The notes beneath the pieces are model-generated. The model was not told where the DNA came from, ran no database searches, and saw only the letters and a list, made by a program, of their open reading frames with translations. A stretch of 64,000 nucleotides of DNA, from the NCBI GenBank assembly GCA_963838835.1, contig CAWITA010000016.1, positions 642,118 through 706,117 of the forward strand. Reading direction: 5' to 3'. Of this stretch, positions 9,371-17,159 are shown piece by piece (the stretch's first letter is position 1; every line of letters starts with the position of its first letter). The translations under genes were made by a program, and so were the position numbers. The stretch comes from Bog-473 sp963838835. GTDB taxonomy: Bacteria; Actinomycetota; Acidimicrobiia; Acidimicrobiales; RAAP-2.

Positions 9371-9688
9371 CCTCTGGCCGACGTGACGGCCCCCAATCGA
9401 ATTGCGCTACCGGAACGACCCCTGCTCCCACCAGCCTGATCCTGCCTTCGAGTAGGCGATAGAGAGATGAGCACCACCGCTCGGTCCAAGTGCGGGAGCA
9501 CCGCTACCAAGGTGCCGCAGCCGAAGGCTGCGGCCCGAGGACCATGATCGCTGACGACAACGTTGGACTCGCTGGGCGTCAAGGGCCCCCCGATGGGGGT
9601 CCCCTCCCGGGGACTCCGGGCTTCGCCCTCCGCCCTTGACGCCGGCTTCCTCAGGACCAAACCCAATTGCCCCCTTGACAACCGGCCC
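9371..9688. other. Spacer between the IS110 gene and the integrative element
   Basis: No gene is convincing in this 318-bp stretch. It begins with TAGCCTCTGGCC (9368-9379), a 12-mer repeated directly at 12859-12870 just before tRNA-Ser. It ends at a 21-bp inverted repeat. Confidence 0.35.
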
Positions 9689-9709
9689 CCATTTCATAGA
9701 GAGGCTAAG
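9689..9709. repeat. Left arm of a perfect 21-bp inverted repeat
   Basis: CCATTTCATAGAGAGGCTAA plus G is exactly inverted at 10458-10478, bracketing a 790-bp segment that contains one membrane-protein gene. The stop codon of that gene falls inside this arm. The arrangement resembles the ends of a small mobile cassette, but I find no clear target duplication outside. Confidence 0.65.
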
Positions 9710-10176
9710 TCTCCGATTGCTTGGTCTCGCTGTTCAGTGAGCCGGTCCAACTCCTCTTCAAAGGGAGTCGGTTCGCGTTCTCTCATTGCAAGTGCCCAGA
9801 ACAGAGTGACCGTCGGAAGTGCGATCACGCCCACCAAGACGAGGACGTGAGCTGGCTGGCTAATAGCTCGTCGGTCCAATGCAAGAAGTCCGGTCACCTC
9901 CGCCGCCCACCCCAGCACCGTCACAATGGGCAAGAGCGCAGTCAAGAGGACCAATAGCCCACGAAACAGCCAGCGCATCCGATCTCGGATCGACTCGAAG
10001 CGTCGGAACTTCCTATACCGATAGAGCGCGACCATCCTCTGCATAACAGGTGCCCGGGCGGCGCCCAACTCCACGGCCAGCGTGATGAAGAATATGGGTA
10101 TCACGGTCACCGCAGCCGTGTAGAACGTGCTATTGAACTGCGTCGCAATGAGTAATGCTCCAATCATCGAGCGCAC
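9694..10176 (-). CDS. Hypothetical membrane protein
   Basis: This 160-residue protein has three or four likely membrane helices: near residues 15-38 (TAAVTVIPIFFITLAVELGA), 70-95 (LFRGLLVLLTALLPIVTVLG) and 108-128 (HVLVLVGVIALPTVTLFWAL). A basic loop lies between the first two (YRYRKFRRFESIRDRMRW), and an acidic amphipathic tail (EEELDRLTEQRDQAIGDLAS) ends the protein. No family is recognised. It is less GC-rich than its neighbours and sits in a segment bounded by perfect 21-bp inverted repeats, which suggests acquisition by transfer. Confidence 0.5.
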   Translation of the reverse strand: MRSMIGALLIATQFNSTFYTAAVTVIPIFFITLAVELGAARAPVMQRMVALYRYRKFRRFESIRDRMRWLFRGLLVLLTALLPIVTVLGWAAEVTGLLALDRRAISQPAHVLVLVGVIALPTVTLFWALAMREREPTPFEEELDRLTEQRDQAIGDLASL

Positions 10177-10362
10177 TCCTCCGAAGCCCCGAGCATCCTG
10201 ACGATCTACTTCTTGGAGGTCGATAGCATCTGATCCAACAGATGGCGGAGTCCGTTGCTGTACCCGGTGTTCTCGTGGCTTAATGCTGTGAGCCGCACCA
10301 CCCGCCTCCTCTCGTCAGACTTTGACGGTCGGGCCGGATGCCCTTTCCCTTTCTTCTCGATG

Positions 10363-10396
10363 GGGAGTAACGAGAAATGGCATTCTCGTTACTCCC
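10363..10396. repeat. 14-bp-stem perfect hairpin
   Basis: GGGAGTAACGAGAA and TTCTCGTTACTCCC are perfect inverted repeats around a 6-base ATGGCA loop. No T-tract follows on either strand, so it is not a simple terminator. It lies between the membrane-protein gene and the right 21-bp arm. A recombination site, protein-binding site or RNA hairpin are all possible. Confidence 0.6.
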
Positions 10397-10457
10397 TCGG
10401 CGAAGGAAAAATGCCACAGGCGTGTAAATGGGCGTTGCGGCTACCTGTGAAGTTGTT

Positions 10458-10478
10458 CTTAGCCTCTCTATGAAATGG
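10458..10478. repeat. Right arm of the 21-bp inverted repeat
   Basis: This is the exact inverse of the arm at 9689-9709. The bases just outside differ on the two sides. Confidence 0.65.
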
Positions 10479-10540
10479 CCTCGAGCCGATGCCCTTGGTG
10501 AGCAGCGTCGTGGCCCACTCCCACGCTTCATCACCTGGCG

Positions 10541-10738
10541 TCACGATGCCACCGCCCTCAGTGCATCGGTGCGCACCCGGTACACGCCGCAGACGTTCAC
10601 CAATCCCGGCAACGAGCCGGCCCTGGCTTGCCGGCGGAGATGCTCCGCCGAGCACTGCAGCACCTGCGCCGCCTGCTCGATGGTCAGCAACGGCATGTCC
10701 AGCAACTGCTGCGCCGTCATCTTGTTCTTCGCCATCAC
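10541..10738 (-). CDS. Excisionase-like helix-turn-helix protein
   Basis: This 65-residue protein has the arrangement of MerR/Xis-type winged helices: LLTIEQAAQVLQCSAEHLRR (helix-turn-helix), ARAGSLPGLVNVCGVYRVRT (wing) and a short end. Such proteins commonly act as recombination directionality factors next to tyrosine integrases. The start overlaps the stop of the upstream gene by ATGA, so the two are translationally coupled. The position within the element that carries the integrase supports a role in excision, inferred from context and fold only. Confidence 0.65.
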   Translation of the reverse strand: MMAKNKMTAQQLLDMPLLTIEQAAQVLQCSAEHLRRQARAGSLPGLVNVCGVYRVRTDALRAVAS

Positions 10739-11025
10739 GCACCCACCAAGTGCTCGGCGTGCTGGAGCAGTGCCAACAGCTCGGCGACATCGGCGGGGTT
10801 GAGCAGTACCTCGGTGGTCGCCGCTCCAGCGTTGAGCGTCAGCCCGAACAGGACTGCGCCGTCGTTGCGGCGGACCTTCCTCGTGACGAACAGGTAGCTA
10901 TCGTCACCCAGGTCGACGTCGCCGATCGGCTGCGCCTCCCATCCTCTGCGTTGCACCCTCTCCAGCTCGTGCAGGTGCACGAAGGCTTCGTGGTACTGCT
11001 TGTCTGCGTTGCTCATCTTTGGCAT
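10735..11025 (-). CDS. Hypothetical protein of the integrative element
   Basis: This 96-residue protein starts MPKMSNADKQYHEAFVHLHE after a good AAGGAGAT site, which is preferred over a start 11 codons upstream. It contains a beta-rich middle (SYLFVTRKVRRNDGAVLFGL) and a leucine-rich end with NPADVAELLALLQHAEH. I do not recognise the family. It is the first gene of a two-gene unit with the excisionase-like protein, sharing ATGA. Confidence 0.5.
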   Translation of the reverse strand: MPKMSNADKQYHEAFVHLHELERVQRRGWEAQPIGDVDLGDDSYLFVTRKVRRNDGAVLFGLTLNAGAATTEVLLNPADVAELLALLQHAEHLVGA

Positions 11026-11400
11026 GGTCTGATCTCCTTGTATGCGTTTACACAGCACGTCACACGGTGCGACGCACTGGGGAACTGCTGGACAAGGGAG
11101 ATCGGCCCATCCAGGTCGCTCCTTCGCCGGACTCGGCGGGTGCTTCGTTGCCTGGCCTTACGGGGTCTTCTTACAGATCTTCACCACCGGCATCGATGCC
11201 GGCTTGCCGTTGCTGTACTACAACCAGCCTACTGAGACGATGCTGGTCTACTTCCCCCTCTGTCACCATTCTACTGACCACGTCGTTGGTCTTTGGCTTT
11301 CTTCCTACCTTCACACCTTACCGCCGGCCCTGATTGATTGATCTGGGCGACGGGGTGCTACTTCTCCCTCTTCTTACAAGTATAGGTTTCGAGAGATGGA
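11026..11400. other. Intergenic region of the integrative element
   Basis: This is 375 bp of lower GC without a convincing gene. It must hold the promoter for the minus-strand pair to its left. TGATTGATC (11335-11343) and GATCAATCA (11399-11407) form a 9-bp inverted repeat 55 bp apart, the second arm reaching into the last small gene. The significance is unknown. Confidence 0.4.
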
Positions 11401-11517
11401 TCAATCAGGCGTGTCAAGCCGGTCGACGTTTACACGCCGGCTGACGAACACGAACACGGGCACGATCGGGTCGGGGTCCTCGTCGGGCACGTCGGCCCGG
11501 TACGGGTCGATCCTCAC
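11401..11517 (-). CDS. Very small hypothetical protein (38 aa), translationally coupled
   Basis: It starts VRIDPYRADVPDEDPDPIVP and ends RRVNVDRLDTPD. Its GTG overlaps the stop of the preceding 49-residue frame by GTGA, and that frame in turn overlaps the integrase stop the same way. The chain of overlaps is the main reason to believe it is translated. Function is unknown. Confidence 0.4.
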   Translation of the reverse strand: MRIDPYRADVPDEDPDPIVPVFVFVSRRVNVDRLDTPD

Positions 11518-11663
11518 GACGCCCGCCCGTACAACAGCAGTCCGAGCGGTGGCGCATCGGCGTCGGCCGGCCACGGACCGAACACGTCCTCCCACCCGTC
11601 CAGCTCTGCGTTCGTCGGGTCGCCGCTGGCGTCCTCGCCAGTGCACCACCCGTCCGGCGTCAC
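11514..11663 (-). CDS. Very small hypothetical protein (49 aa) coupled to the integrase
   Basis: It starts VTPDGWCTGEDASGDPTNAE at a GTG overlapping the integrase stop (GTGA) and ends PLGLLLYGRAS. It is acidic with no recognised domain. The tight coupling on both sides suggests a phage-like operon integrase-49 aa-38 aa. Confidence 0.45.
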   Translation of the reverse strand: MTPDGWCTGEDASGDPTNAELDGWEDVFGPWPADADAPPLGLLLYGRAS

Positions 11664-12769
11664 AGCAGCTCCACGGCTGCGGCTGCGTCGGCACCGGAGT
11701 GAGTCGAGCCCACGTACACGTCGAGCATCCTGGTGGACTTCCAGCCGATCGAGTCGGCGATGACACGGTCCGGCACGCCGGCCAGGTGCCACTGGGTGGC
11801 GAGGTACTTGCGCAGTGAGTGGAAGGTGACTCCACGGACATGGGCAGCGCCACGGACGCACACGAACCGGTCCGAGAGGACGCCAGGGTTCACCGGCTCC
11901 GTCCCGCCACCGATCACGTACGTGTCGGCCGGACCTGACTGGCACACGGCCTGGAGGACAGCGAGGTTCCGGCCCACGACACGAGCGATGCGCTCGTCCT
12001 CGGTCTTCGTGGACTTGATGGACACGACGCCACCGACCTCGGTCGCCGACTTGTTGATCAGGATGCGCCCGTGCTTCAGGTCGACGTCGGCCCACCGGAG
12101 TGCGCAGACCTCGCCGGCACGGGCGCCGGTCAGTGCGGCGATGGCGATGGCCGGCGCCATGTCCAGCCCGTAGTCCTCGGCTGCACGGAGCAGCTTGCCG
12201 ACCTCGTCGGCGGTGGGGATCTTCTTCGTGGACTTCGTCGCAGCCGGCGCAACGGCCTTCGGTGCGGCTGCGATGTACCGGCGGCGGACTGCGAAGGACA
12301 GGGCCGAGCTGATCAGCGCAGCGAACCGGTGCACGCTGTTGTCCGAGAGTCCGTCGACGTCGGTCCACACTGCGTACTGCCGCTCCAGGTGATCAGCGGA
12401 CAGCTCGGCCAGCGGGATGTCGCCGAGCGGCTTGCGGATGCGGTTCTCGACCTGGCTCCGGTTCTCGTCGGCGGTCCTCGGTGCCCAGCGCTTGCCCTGC
12501 TGCGTCCGGCCGTAGTCGAGCCACTCCGTCAGCACGTCGCCGAACGTCGGCCCGCCGCTCGACTTCTGAGCGGTCTCCACCGGCTCCATGTTCCGCACGG
12601 CCCGCTCCACCTGCTTGCGTGTCAGAGGGTCCGCCTTGCTGCCGAACGTGGCCCGCAACTGTCGGCCATCCTCCCGCCACCGGTAGCGCCAGACTCCAGA
12701 GCCTGGTGCAGTCTCCGTTAGGCTTCCTCTGCCGTATGCCGAGACCTTGTCTCCAACTTTCCTGCTCAT
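11660..12769 (-). CDS. Tyrosine recombinase / phage-type integrase
   Basis: This 369-residue site-specific recombinase presumably integrates and excises the small element next to tRNA-Ser. An N-terminal arm-binding part (WRYRWREDGRQLRATFGSKA) precedes a SAM-like core-binding domain (EWLDYGRTQQGKRW...). The catalytic domain shows Arg in TGARAGEVCALRWADVD near residue 220, His and Arg in FHSLRKYLATQW, and the nucleophile Tyr in GWKSTRMLDVYVG near residue 349. A Trp replaces the usual second His, which the family tolerates. The start MSRKVGDKVSAYGRG follows a GAGG-type site; upstream extension is possible but poor. Two small genes follow by GTGA coupling. The 5' end lies about 106 bp from tRNA-Ser. 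Confidence 0.9.
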   Translation of the reverse strand: MSRKVGDKVSAYGRGSLTETAPGSGVWRYRWREDGRQLRATFGSKADPLTRKQVERAVRNMEPVETAQKSSGGPTFGDVLTEWLDYGRTQQGKRWAPRTADENRSQVENRIRKPLGDIPLAELSADHLERQYAVWTDVDGLSDNSVHRFAALISSALSFAVRRRYIAAAPKAVAPAATKSTKKIPTADEVGKLLRAAEDYGLDMAPAIAIAALTGARAGEVCALRWADVDLKHGRILINKSATEVGGVVSIKSTKTEDERIARVVGRNLAVLQAVCQSGPADTYVIGGGTEPVNPGVLSDRFVCVRGAAHVRGVTFHSLRKYLATQWHLAGVPDRVIADSIGWKSTRMLDVYVGSTHSGADAAAAVELL

Positions 12770-12875
12770 GGTGGTTTCCTCAGTCGGAAGCGGTACAACC
12801 GCCATGGTAGTGGATTGAGACACGATTGAGACACAACGGTAGGTCAACAAGGCATATATAGCCTCTGGCCTGCAC

Positions 12876-12964
12876 GGAGAGGTGCGAGAGCGGCCGAATC
12901 GGACTCACTGCTAATGAGTTGACCTGGGTAACCGGGTCCGAGGGTTCAAATCCCTCCCTCTCCG
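12876..12964 (+). tRNA. tRNA-Ser (anticodon GCT)
   Basis: The acceptor stem GGAGAGG pairs with CCTCTCC, and the discriminator is G. The anticodon loop carries GCT within CTCACTGCTAATGAG. The long variable arm expected for a class II tRNA and the T-loop GGGTTCAAATCCC are present. CCA is not encoded. It reads AGC/AGT codons. The integrase lies on its 5' side, whereas most elements sit at the 3' end of a tRNA gene. Confidence 0.93.
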
Positions 12965-13076
12965 CTTGGAAGTCGGCACCCGGTGCCGGACGACCGAAGA
13001 ATCGGCCCGCCGCGGCGGGCCAGCCGTGCTCCGTCACTCCGGCGGGAACCGGTCTGGTGCGAGGAGAGTGGACCAC

Positions 13077-14489
13077 GTGGGCCGCTACTGGCTGGAGACC
13101 CTGGGGTGCCCCAAGAACCGGGTGGACTCCGACAAGCTCGAAGGGCACCTCGAGGTGCAGGGTTACGGCCGTGCCGAGCACCCGGCCGCAGCCGACCTCG
13201 TGGTGGTCAACACGTGTGCCTTCATCGAGGCCGCCCGCCAGGAGTCGATCGACGTGATCTTGGACCTGGCGGACCGGCGCAGGCCTGGCGCGCGCCTGGT
13301 CGTGACCGGGTGCATGGCCGAGCGGTACGGCGACGAGCTCCGCGAAGCTCTACCTGAAGTCGACCTTGTGGCCGGTTTCGGTCGAGAGTTGACAGCCTCG
13401 TCGGGAATGGCGACACGCGCCACGCCAGTCGGCGTCTCGATTGGCACGAGCCGGTCCGTCACCGCAACGCCCGCAACGGCCGCCCACGGATTCGACCTCC
13501 TCGAGCTGGCCCGCCCGGCGGCCAGCGCCCCCTGGGCCTACGTGAAGGTCGCCGAGGGCTGTGACCGCATCTGCGGCTTCTGCGCCATCCCGTCCTTCCG
13601 GGGGAAGCAGCGGTCCCGCTCGCCCGAGGAGATCCTGGCCGAGGTCGACGCTCTGCGCGCTCCCTCGCACGCGGGGCCACCGTTGCGCGAGATCGTCCTC
13701 GTGGCACAGGACCTCGCCTCCTACGGCCGGGACCGTAGCGGCCCGGGCCGCCGCGGTCGCTCCGCTCCTGGCCCGTCGCCCATCGCCGGTCTGACTCGGT
13801 CCGTGTCGGCGCGGATCGAGCGCACCCGCCTCCTTTACCTCTATCCGTCTGGCTTGACCGACGAGCTCATCGAGGCAGTCCTCGATACGGGCGTTCCCTA
13901 CTTCGATCTGTCGCTTCAGCACGTCTCACGTCCCCTGTTGACGCACATGCGGCGGTGGGGCGACGGTGAGCGGTTCCTGCGTCGTATCGCGGACATACGC
14001 GCGGGCGACTCCGAAGCAACGTTCCGTTCCTCTTTCATCCTCGGTTACCCGGGCGAGACGGAGCGCGACCACGACCTGCTCCTGCAGTTCCTCGACGAGG
14101 CGCAGCTCGACTGGGCTGGCTTCTTCCCCTTCTCCAACGAGGCAGGCACTTATGCCGCCGGCCTCGGAGCACACGTGGCCCCCGAGCTCGCCCTCGAGCG
14201 ACTGTGCGAGTGCGCCGAGAGGCAGGATGCCATCACGGCTGCGAAGCAAGACCGCCTCATCGGCGAGGTGCGGACGGTGCTCGTCGACGCGCCGGGCCAG
14301 GGCCGCACAGTACGCGAGGCGCCCGAGATCGACGGCATCGTGCACCTCCCGCACGACCTGGCGGTGGGCAGCCTCGTCGAGGTGCTCATCACGGGCGCGG
14401 CGGGCCCCGACCTGTACGCCGCCCCGGCGATAGGAGTCGCATCGGCCCCCGTCGGCGCCGGGGACGGACTGGAGGGGCGACCCGCGTGA
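13077..14489 (+). CDS. rimO: Ribosomal protein S12 methylthiotransferase RimO
   Basis: RimO is a radical-SAM enzyme that adds a methylthio group to the conserved Asp of ribosomal protein S12. This copy has 470 residues. The N-terminal UPF0004 domain has cysteines in LETLGCPKNRVDSDK, NTCAF and VTGCMAERYGDE, which bind the auxiliary 4Fe-4S cluster. The radical-SAM cysteines are C162, C166 and C169 in CDRICGFC. The end carries a TRAM-like domain (GQGRTVREAPEIDGIVHLPH). I chose the GTG at VGRYWLETLGC because GAGGAG lies 10 bases upstream and the preceding residues are unlike the family. Its stop overlaps the pgsA start by GTGA. Confidence 0.93.
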   Translation: MGRYWLETLGCPKNRVDSDKLEGHLEVQGYGRAEHPAAADLVVVNTCAFIEAARQESIDVILDLADRRRPGARLVVTGCMAERYGDELREALPEVDLVAGFGRELTASSGMATRATPVGVSIGTSRSVTATPATAAHGFDLLELARPAASAPWAYVKVAEGCDRICGFCAIPSFRGKQRSRSPEEILAEVDALRAPSHAGPPLREIVLVAQDLASYGRDRSGPGRRGRSAPGPSPIAGLTRSVSARIERTRLLYLYPSGLTDELIEAVLDTGVPYFDLSLQHVSRPLLTHMRRWGDGERFLRRIADIRAGDSEATFRSSFILGYPGETERDHDLLLQFLDEAQLDWAGFFPFSNEAGTYAAGLGAHVAPELALERLCECAERQDAITAAKQDRLIGEVRTVLVDAPGQGRTVREAPEIDGIVHLPHDLAVGSLVEVLITGAAGPDLYAAPAIGVASAPVGAGDGLEGRPA

Positions 14490-15082
14490 GCGACGCCGCC
14501 CACGAGCACCCCGCCGGTCACCCGGGCTTCACCTTTGGCCCCAGTGCGCTGGTGACCCCGGCCAACGCGGTCACGGTGGCGCGGCTCTTGGCCGCGCCGG
14601 TGTATGTCGTGATGCTCGTCGTCTGGGGGGCGTCGTGGATCAACGTCGTCGTCGGCATCATCCTCGCCGGCAGCGACGGGCTCGATGGTTACCTGGCCCG
14701 CCGCCACGGGACCACACGCTCGGGCGCCTTCCTCGATCCGCTGGCCGACAAGGCCTGCGTGCTCGGCGCCCTCTTCACGCTGGCCGCCCAGGGCCATCTG
14801 CCGTGGCTGCCGGTCATCCTCATCACAATCCGCGAGGTCGGCATGCAGCTCTACCGTTCCTGGGTCGGCCGTCGGGGCGTGTCCATCCCAGCCCGAAGGT
14901 CAGCCAAGCTCAAGACGCTGGTGCAGGACTTTGCCATCGGGACGGTGATCATCCCGCCGCTGGCCGATCAGCACAGCCTCCAGCTGGCGATGATCTGGTT
15001 CGCTTGCGCGCTGACCCTCTACACCGGTGCCGAGTACCTGCTCGATGGCCGCCGGGCACTGCACCGACCCGCCGCCTCCTAA
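14486..15082 (+). CDS. pgsA: CDP-diacylglycerol-glycerol-3-phosphate 3-phosphatidyltransferase
   Basis: This integral membrane enzyme makes phosphatidylglycerophosphate from CDP-diacylglycerol and glycerol-3-phosphate. The CDP-alcohol phosphatidyltransferase signature DGLDGYLARR...GAFLDPLADK (D-x2-DG-x2-AR-x8-G-x3-D-x3-D) is complete. At 198 residues with four to six hydrophobic segments, its size is normal for PgsA. The GTG start overlaps the rimO stop. Proteins of this superfamily use different alcohols, but the rimO-pgsA-cinA order is a well-known actinobacterial arrangement and supports the assignment. Confidence 0.88.
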   Translation: MSDAAHEHPAGHPGFTFGPSALVTPANAVTVARLLAAPVYVVMLVVWGASWINVVVGIILAGSDGLDGYLARRHGTTRSGAFLDPLADKACVLGALFTLAAQGHLPWLPVILITIREVGMQLYRSWVGRRGVSIPARRSAKLKTLVQDFAIGTVIIPPLADQHSLQLAMIWFACALTLYTGAEYLLDGRRALHRPAAS

Positions 15083-15092
15083 GGTCCCACCC

Positions 15093-16358
15093 GTGAGGAT
15101 CGAGATCGTGGCGGTCGGCACCGAGCTTTTGCTGGGCCAGATCGCCGATACCAACTCGGCCTGGTTGGGCGAGCACCTGGCCGCCAACGGCGTGGGCTCC
15201 CACTTCCACCAGGCTGTGGGGGACAACCACGACCGCATCGTGCTGGCGCTGCGCACGGCGCTGGCCCGCAGCGACGGTGTCATCGTGTGTGGCGGACTCG
15301 GGCCCACCCAAGACGACATCACCCGCGAGGCCATCGCCGAGGTGTTGAACGTCCCCCTCGTCCGCAACCAGGCCATCGTCGACCTCATCGCCGGCTTCTT
15401 CGAGGCCCGTGGACGGACCATGACGGCCAACAACGCCCGCCAGGCCGACATCCCGCAGAACGCCACGATCATCACGCAGGTGTCCGGCACGGCACCCGGG
15501 CTGATCTGCCCGATCGGGAACAAGGTGATCTACGCGGTCCCCGGCGTCCCCTACGAGATGGCCGAGATGTTCGAACGCGCCATACTGCCCGACCTGCGCG
15601 ACCGCATGGCCGAGGTGGGCGAGGAGGGCGTCATCGCCAGCCGCGTGTTGCGCACCTGGGGTGCGAGCGAGTCGGGGCTGGCCGAGGCGCTCCAGGACCG
15701 CATTGATGCGCTCGATGCGCCCGGCGGCGTCACACTCGCCTTCCTCGCCTCGGGGATCGAGGGGATCAAGGTCCGCATCACCGCCCGGGCCCGCACGCTC
15801 GACGACGTCACCGCCCTTCTCGACAAGGAGGAGGGCGAGGTACGCCGCGCCATCGACGAGCGCCTGGGCGACATCGTCTTCGGCGTCGACGACGAGTCGA
15901 TGGAGGTCGCTGTGGCACACCGCCTCATCACACGCGGTCTCAGCTTCGGCGTGGCCGAGTCGTTGACCGGCGGCCTCATCGCCTCCCGGTTGGTCAACGT
16001 ACCGGGGGCATCGGCCTGGTTCCGCGGCGCCATCGTGGCCTACGACTCGCGGGTCAAGTACGACGTCCTGGGGGTGCCCGCCGGGCCGGTGGTCACCGAA
16101 TCGGCCGCGGCGGCCATGGCGGAGGGCGCCGCCCGGGTGACCGGTGCCGACGTCGGCCTCGGCATCACCGGCGTGGCCGGTCCCGAGGAGCAGGAGGGCG
16201 TGGCGCCGGGCACCGTCCTCGTCGGCCTCTCCCTTCCCGGCCAGCCGGCGCTCACCCGCGACTTGCGGGTGCCCGGCGACCGGGAGCGCGTCCGGCAGTA
16301 CGGGGCGATTTCCGCTCTCGACCTGCTGCGACGCGCCCTCGACGCCCATTCCGGCTGA
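15093..16358 (+). CDS. cinA: CinA-family protein (nicotinamide-nucleotide amidase type)
   Basis: This 421-residue two-domain protein has an N-terminal MoCF/COG1058 domain (IVAVGTELLLGQIADTNSAW, GGLGPTQDDITREA) and a C-terminal CinA/PncC domain. The latter has the deamidase motif VAESLTGGLIASRLVNVPGA and GITGVAGPEEQEGVAPGTV. The C-terminal domain in related proteins converts NMN to nicotinate mononucleotide in pyridine-nucleotide salvage. The N-terminal domain has ADP-ribose or CoA pyrophosphatase activity in some. The GTG start at VRIEIVAVG is 10 bp after pgsA, with AAGG upstream. It ends the rimO-pgsA-cinA unit. Confidence 0.9.
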   Translation: MRIEIVAVGTELLLGQIADTNSAWLGEHLAANGVGSHFHQAVGDNHDRIVLALRTALARSDGVIVCGGLGPTQDDITREAIAEVLNVPLVRNQAIVDLIAGFFEARGRTMTANNARQADIPQNATIITQVSGTAPGLICPIGNKVIYAVPGVPYEMAEMFERAILPDLRDRMAEVGEEGVIASRVLRTWGASESGLAEALQDRIDALDAPGGVTLAFLASGIEGIKVRITARARTLDDVTALLDKEEGEVRRAIDERLGDIVFGVDDESMEVAVAHRLITRGLSFGVAESLTGGLIASRLVNVPGASAWFRGAIVAYDSRVKYDVLGVPAGPVVTESAAAAMAEGAARVTGADVGLGITGVAGPEEQEGVAPGTVLVGLSLPGQPALTRDLRVPGDRERVRQYGAISALDLLRRALDAHSG

Positions 16359-16368
16359 GGGGACGCGT

Positions 16369-16397
16369 TCACAGCACGCCCACAGCGGGGTCACACT
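16369..16397 (+). promoter_or_regulatory. Three direct repeats of a PhoP-type box upstream of the response regulator
   Basis: TCACAGC (16369-16375), CCACAGC (16380-16386) and TCACACT (16391-16397) are each separated by four bases. The 11-bp periodic TCACAGC-N4-TCACAGC direct repeat is the known binding pattern of the OmpR-family regulator PhoP of Mycobacterium tuberculosis. It lies 49 bp before the start of the regulator gene, which fits autoregulation. Confidence 0.7.
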
Positions 16398-16445
16398 GGA
16401 CGGGGAATCGGGGGTGCGAGCCTGTCCCCCAGGGAGGTGTGACCA

Positions 16446-17159
16446 GTGAAGACCGAAAACGGACCGCGGGTCTTGGTGGTCGACGACGAGCCGTCCATCG
16501 TCGACGCCGTGGCGACGTCGCTGCGCTACGAGGGGTTCACCGTCGACGAGGCAATGACGGGACGCAAGGCGCTGGCCCAGGCCCAGGAGCACCCGCCTGA
16601 CCTCATGATCCTCGACGTGATGCTGCCGGACCTTGACGGCCTCGAGGTGACGCGGCGCCTGCGGACCGACGGACTGCGCATCCCCGTCCTCTTCCTCACC
16701 GCGCGCGACACCCTGCAGGACAAATTGGCCGGACTAACCGTTGGGGGCGACGACTACGTCACCAAGCCCTTTGCGCTGGCCGAGGTGATTGCTCGGGTGC
16801 ACGCCATCCTGCGACGCACCGGCTACGAGCCCGAGGACGACGGCATCCTCCGGTTCTCCGACGTCGAACTCGACGAGAGTGCCCACGAGGTGCGCCGCGC
16901 CGGAAACCCCATCAACCTCACGGCCACGGAGTTCAACCTGCTCCGCTACTTCATGCTCAACCCGCGTCACGTGCTCTCCAAGGCGCAAATCCTCGACCAC
17001 GTCTGGCACTACGACTTCGGTGGCGACGGGAACGTCGTGGAGACCTACGTCAGCTACCTGCGCAAGAAACTCGAGAGGTTCGGCCCCCCGCTCATTCACA
17101 CCATCCGCCTCGTCGGTTACACGCTGCGGGAGGCGGACACGGCCAGCGGAGCGGCCTGA
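16446..17159 (+). CDS. OmpR/PhoB-family response regulator (PhoP/MtrA-like)
   Basis: This DNA-binding response regulator has 237 residues. The receiver shows the acidic pair VVDDE (residues 11-15), phospho-acceptor D57 in LMILDVMLPDLDG, Thr in LFLTAR and Lys in DDYVTKPF. The C-terminal winged helix has LTATEFNLLRYFMLNP, VLSKAQILDHVW and VETYVSYLRKKL. It directly abuts the sensor-kinase gene. PhoP-like repeats lie upstream of this gene and again before the glycosyltransferase that follows the kinase, so it probably controls itself and envelope glycosylation genes. The GTG start has AGGGAGGT upstream. Confidence 0.92.
   Translation: MKTENGPRVLVVDDEPSIVDAVATSLRYEGFTVDEAMTGRKALAQAQEHPPDLMILDVMLPDLDGLEVTRRLRTDGLRIPVLFLTARDTLQDKLAGLTVGGDDYVTKPFALAEVIARVHAILRRTGYEPEDDGILRFSDVELDESAHEVRRAGNPINLTATEFNLLRYFMLNPRHVLSKAQILDHVWHYDFGGDGNVVETYVSYLRKKLERFGPPLIHTIRLVGYTLREADTASGAA

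Noticed and set aside
9673..9703. TTGACA near the left 21-bp repeat as a promoter
   Set aside because: No acceptable -10 element lies 16-18 bp downstream.
11042..11341. 99-codon plus-strand frame opposite the intergenic region of the integrative element
   Set aside because: Residue composition is not protein-like and no ribosome-binding site is present; it opposes the promoter region of a minus-strand operon.
14949..16592. 547-codon minus-strand frame over pgsA, cinA and the regulator
   Set aside because: It is the antisense shadow of cinA; the composition is His/Asp/Arg-rich with no domain.
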